This document shows positions 7,660 through 10,983 of a stretch of 10,983 nt of DNA, piece after piece. The notes under the pieces were generated by a model that saw only the letters and a program-made list of their open reading frames with translations, had not been told where the DNA came from and did no database searches. A program made the position numbers and the translations under genes. Origin of the DNA: Actinomycetes bacterium. GTDB lineage: Bacteria; Actinomycetota; Actinomycetes; Propionibacteriales; Propionibacteriaceae. The stretch is from assembly GCA_029778515.1 (NCBI GenBank), contig JAKOQD010000140.1, positions 1 to 10,983 on the forward strand. The letters are read 5' to 3'. Every line of letters starts with the position of its first letter. Within the stretch, counting starts at the first letter, position 1.

Positions 7660-8145
7660 CCGGCAAGCGGTTCATCTTCGCCACCGGACACGTCGAGCCG
7701 GGGATGACCAAGCCGACGATCGCGCTGCGCCGCTCCCAGGCTCAACTGATCGTGGCCGAACTCAACCGGCTCAACCCGGAGAACCTGCCGATCATCTGGG
7801 GCAGCGATTTGGCCAGCAGCAAGCTCTCACCGTCCGGCAACACCGCCTACGACGTGTTCCGCAGCGCTGGTTTCACGGATCCGCTGGGCAACTCGTACAA
7901 GGTGAAGAAGAAGAACAAGCTGACCTATGCGAAAAAGCTGGTCAACGCCCAGTACTTCACGCTGAACAACTTCAAGGCCCAGCCGGACAAGAACAAGCGC
8001 TACAAGCTGGGCGCCCACCTGGACTACATCCTGATCAAGACCCCGGGCAAGAAGGCCACGGTCGCGCAGTGGAAGCAGGTGCTTTACCTCGACAAGTTGG
8101 GCAAGTTCTCAGGAGTGATCCCGTCCGACCACAACCTGGTCGCGG

Positions 8146-8165
<20 letters not shown>
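7656..8165 (+). CDS. EEP copy B, C-terminal fragment
   Basis: This 169-codon frame contains GHVEPGM, IWGSDLASSKLS, GNTAYDVF, YFTLNNF, LGAHLDYI and the terminal PSDHN. It has no signal peptide and lacks the N-terminal Asn and Glu metal ligands. If translated by reinitiation at the GTGA overlap it would stay in the cytoplasm, separated from its exported N-terminal half. That argues for a broken gene rather than a functional two-subunit enzyme. Its 3' end overlaps the end of a convergent minus-strand ORF by 20 bp. Confidence 0.65.
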
Positions 8166-9755
<1,590 letters not shown>

Positions 9756-9777
9756 GTCGCTATGCACTTGCTCGGCA

Positions 9778-9818
9778 GGTCGAGCCCGTCGAGACCACCC
9801 GATCTCGACAGCTCGACC
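9778..9818. terminator. Bipartite GTCGAG/CTCGAC hairpin, possible terminator or REP-like palindrome
   Basis: Outer arms GGTCGAG (9778-9784) and CTCGACC (9812-9818) enclose inner arms GTCGAGA (9788-9794) and TCTCGAC (9803-9809). The loop is 8 nt, with a 3x2 internal mismatch. All 14 pairs are Watson-Crick. It starts 22 nt after the gdhA stop; a short T-run (TCTTTT, 9831-9836) follows 12 nt after the stem, which is too far for a textbook intrinsic terminator. Similar GTCGAG palindromes recur between genes in Propionibacteriales, to my knowledge, so a dispersed repeat is the alternative. It could serve both convergent genes. Confidence 0.6.
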
Positions 9819-9873
9819 ACCGAACCTGGGTCTTTTGGTCGCGCTCCGCTTCGGCTAATCGAGCCGACGCCAC

Positions 9874-9957
9874 CACCCAACGTCGTGCCGACAGGCACCC
9901 AACGTCGTGGGAGACACCCAACGCCGTGACGCCACCCACGCCGTGACCCAACGTGGG
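9874..9957. repeat. Cluster of degenerate CACCCAACGTCGTG repeats
   Basis: Two identical 14-mers CACCCAACGTCGTG (9874-9887 and 9896-9909) are followed by CACCCAACGCCGTG (9915-9928), CACCCACGCCGTG (9933-9945, one A missing) and ACCCAACGTGGG (9946-9957). Start-to-start spacing shrinks from 22 to 19, 18 and 13 bp. The unequal spacing and short spacers rule out a CRISPR array. The function is unknown. Confidence 0.7.
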
Positions 9958-10013
9958 GGTTCGGCCGGCGTCCTGGTGAGGGCCCTCGCCAAGTTCAACC
10001 ACCGTTCAGCCCC

Positions 10014-10043
10014 GGGCTTGGCTGGGCTTGGCTTGGCCGGGCT
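10014..10043. repeat. Short tandem repeat GGGCTTGGCT
   Basis: Two perfect adjacent copies of GGGCTTGGCT (10014-10023, 10024-10033) are followed by a third diverged copy, TGGCCGGGCT. This looks like a slippage-type simple repeat in gene-free DNA. Confidence 0.6.
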
Positions 10044-10108
10044 CGACCAGCCGACGCGGCGGCCTGTGGGCAGGCTTCGCGTCCGGCCCAAACTGCGGGC
10101 CGGTCGGG

Positions 10109-10983
10109 TCAAGCCGCTATTCGCTCTCGTGGCCGATGCTGGGCGTGGCGCAGCCACTCACCTGCTTGTGGATGCCGAGATGGTGGGGCGAACTCTGGTA
10201 GCCGGTCAGCCTCGCTGATCCGAACCTGCCACTGATCCCGCAGTCCGTACTTGGCTGGTTCGACCAGGCCATGGTGGTGGTGACACAGCAGGACCAGATT
10301 CGAAAGAGCGGTCAAACCACCCAGCCACCACGGGATGATGTGGTGGGCTTCACACGCCGATGGTGGCGCGGTACACCCAGGGAACACACAGCCACCATCC
10401 CGGGCGATCAGCGCCGCCCGTATCGCCGGTGTGACCAGCCGCCGGGAGCGGCCCACATCCAACACCTCGCTACCGCCACGCAGCACCACCGGGATGATCT
10501 CGGCGTCACAGCAGGCTCGGCGCAGCTCACCAGCCGACAGCTGAACACCGTCACCGACCACCCCGGCGCCAGCAGCACCCTTGCGCAACTGGTCGTAGTC
10601 GAGTTTCACGATCACCTTCGCCGCACCCACACCGGGTTTGGGTCGGGCGGTTGCCGCGTCGTGCAGCAGGCTGGCCAGTGCGTCGGCGCGGCGCTGTTCC
10701 GGAGTGGCGTTCACGTGCAGCGGGTCGCGGGCCTCGACCGCGGTGCGGCGCAGCGCTTCGCTGTGGGCGTCGAGCAGGGTGATGAACTGCTCACCGGCCA
10801 GCTTGGGCAGGGAGCCTTCGAACCGCACCGACCCGCCCTGCCGCCAGAACCGCAGCGACCGGTTACGGTGCGCGGCTTCGGCCTCACGCTGCAGCTTGGT
10901 TTCGAGTAGCTCGTCAGCATCAGCCGGGGCGACCTTCGCCAACACCTGCGCGGCGGCCTTGCCCAACGCATCCGAATCCATAC
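10109..10983 (-). CDS. DUF222 / 13E12-repeat family HNH endonuclease-domain protein, C-terminal part
   Basis: This is the C-terminal portion of a gene entering from the right edge; the reading frame is still open at 10983, so the start lies outside the window. An internal ATG at 10981 would give 290 residues, shorter than usual for the family, which carries a longer N-terminal DUF222 region. Counting from that ATG, the visible part is the end of DUF222 (about 1-180, with AKVIVKLDYDQL and ELRRACCDAEIIPVV), then an HNH nuclease motif. That motif is CVFPGC (Cys198, Cys203), EAHHIIPW (His213-His214), SNLVLLC (Asn228, Cys233) and HHHHGL. The Cys residues probably bind zinc. Such proteins are numerous and variable in actinobacteria, and their role is unclear (mobile, DNA-processing or defence-related have been suggested). 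It is convergent with gdhA across the repeat-rich gap. Confidence 0.88.
   Translation of the reverse strand, partial: MDSDALGKAAAQVLAKVAPADADELLETKLQREAEAAHRNRSLRFWRQGGSVRFEGSLPKLAGEQFITLLDAHSEALRRTAVEARDPLHVNATPEQRRADALASLLHDAATARPKPGVGAAKVIVKLDYDQLRKGAAGAGVVGDGVQLSAGELRRACCDAEIIPVVLRGGSEVLDVGRSRRLVTPAIRAALIARDGGCVFPGCTAPPSACEAHHIIPWWLGGLTALSNLVLLCHHHHGLVEPAKYGLRDQWQVRISEADRLPEFAPPSRHPQAGEWLRHAQHRPRERIAA

Larger units (their letters stand above)
9756..10108. other. Gene-free repeat-rich intergenic region
   Basis: About 353 bp between gdhA and the convergent HNH gene carry no convincing gene. They hold, in order, a bipartite GTCGAG hairpin (9778-9818), a T-rich patch, a cluster of about five CACCCAACGTCGTG-like units (9874-9957), and two and a half copies of GGGCTTGGCT (10014-10043). 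Short open frames here have no ribosome binding sites or family motifs. Confidence 0.7.

Noticed and set aside
7640..7660. Programmed -1 ribosomal frameshifting joining the two halves of EEP copy B.
   Set aside because: There is no X-XXY-YYZ slippery heptamer before the stop and no obvious downstream pseudoknot. A single-base loss explains the data more simply.
9874..9957. CRISPR array.
   Set aside because: The units are only 12-14 bp, degenerate, with spacers of 0-8 bp and no cas genes.

Overview
The window is high-GC DNA from an actinobacterium, most likely Propionibacteriales/Propionibacteriaceae. The evidence is the strongly G/C-biased third codon positions, the many GTG/TTG starts, two apparent leaderless TANNNT promoters, a DUF222/13E12-type HNH gene, and GTCGAG-rich palindromic intergenic DNA of a kind I associate with that order. 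The taxonomic call is inference from gene content, not from a marker gene.

Left half: two de novo purine genes are divergently transcribed from a 207-bp intergenic region. On the minus strand is purL (16-3891), a complete 1291-residue single-chain FGAM synthase of the type best known from E. coli, with a fused glutaminase domain. On the plus strand is purC (4099-4947), SAICAR synthase. They act at the FGAR-to-FGAM and CAIR-to-SAICAR steps. A nitroreductase-family flavoprotein (5019-5738) follows purC from its own apparent leaderless promoter.

Centre: two tandem paralogues encode exported endonuclease/exonuclease/phosphatase (EEP) superfamily proteins. The first (5861-6904) is intact and is preceded by a promoter, a perfect 7-bp 5'-UTR hairpin and a ribosome binding site. 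The second (7015-8165) is split by a one-base frameshift at 7656-7659; restoring one G recovers a 383-residue protein that aligns throughout with the first. Both keep the usual metal/catalytic Asn, Glu, His, Asp and terminal Asp-His. Both replace the canonical GDxN signature with an S-D-L-A sequence, so the usual Asn is missing. A small unrecognised minus-strand ORF (8146-8337) lies between this pair and gdhA.

Right half: gdhA (8382-9755) encodes a full-length hexameric-type glutamate dehydrogenase with a TTG start. It is followed by about 350 bp without a gene. That stretch holds a long bipartite GTCGAG/CTCGAC hairpin, a cluster of about five degenerate CACCCAACGTCGTG units, and a short GGGCTTGGCT tandem repeat. 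The C-terminal part of a DUF222/HNH-endonuclease protein runs off the right edge on the minus strand.

Most of the window is ordinary housekeeping metabolism. I do not see a clear new multi-gene system. The parts worth a second look are the EEP pair (variant active-site motif, frameshifted second copy) and the repeat cluster after gdhA.
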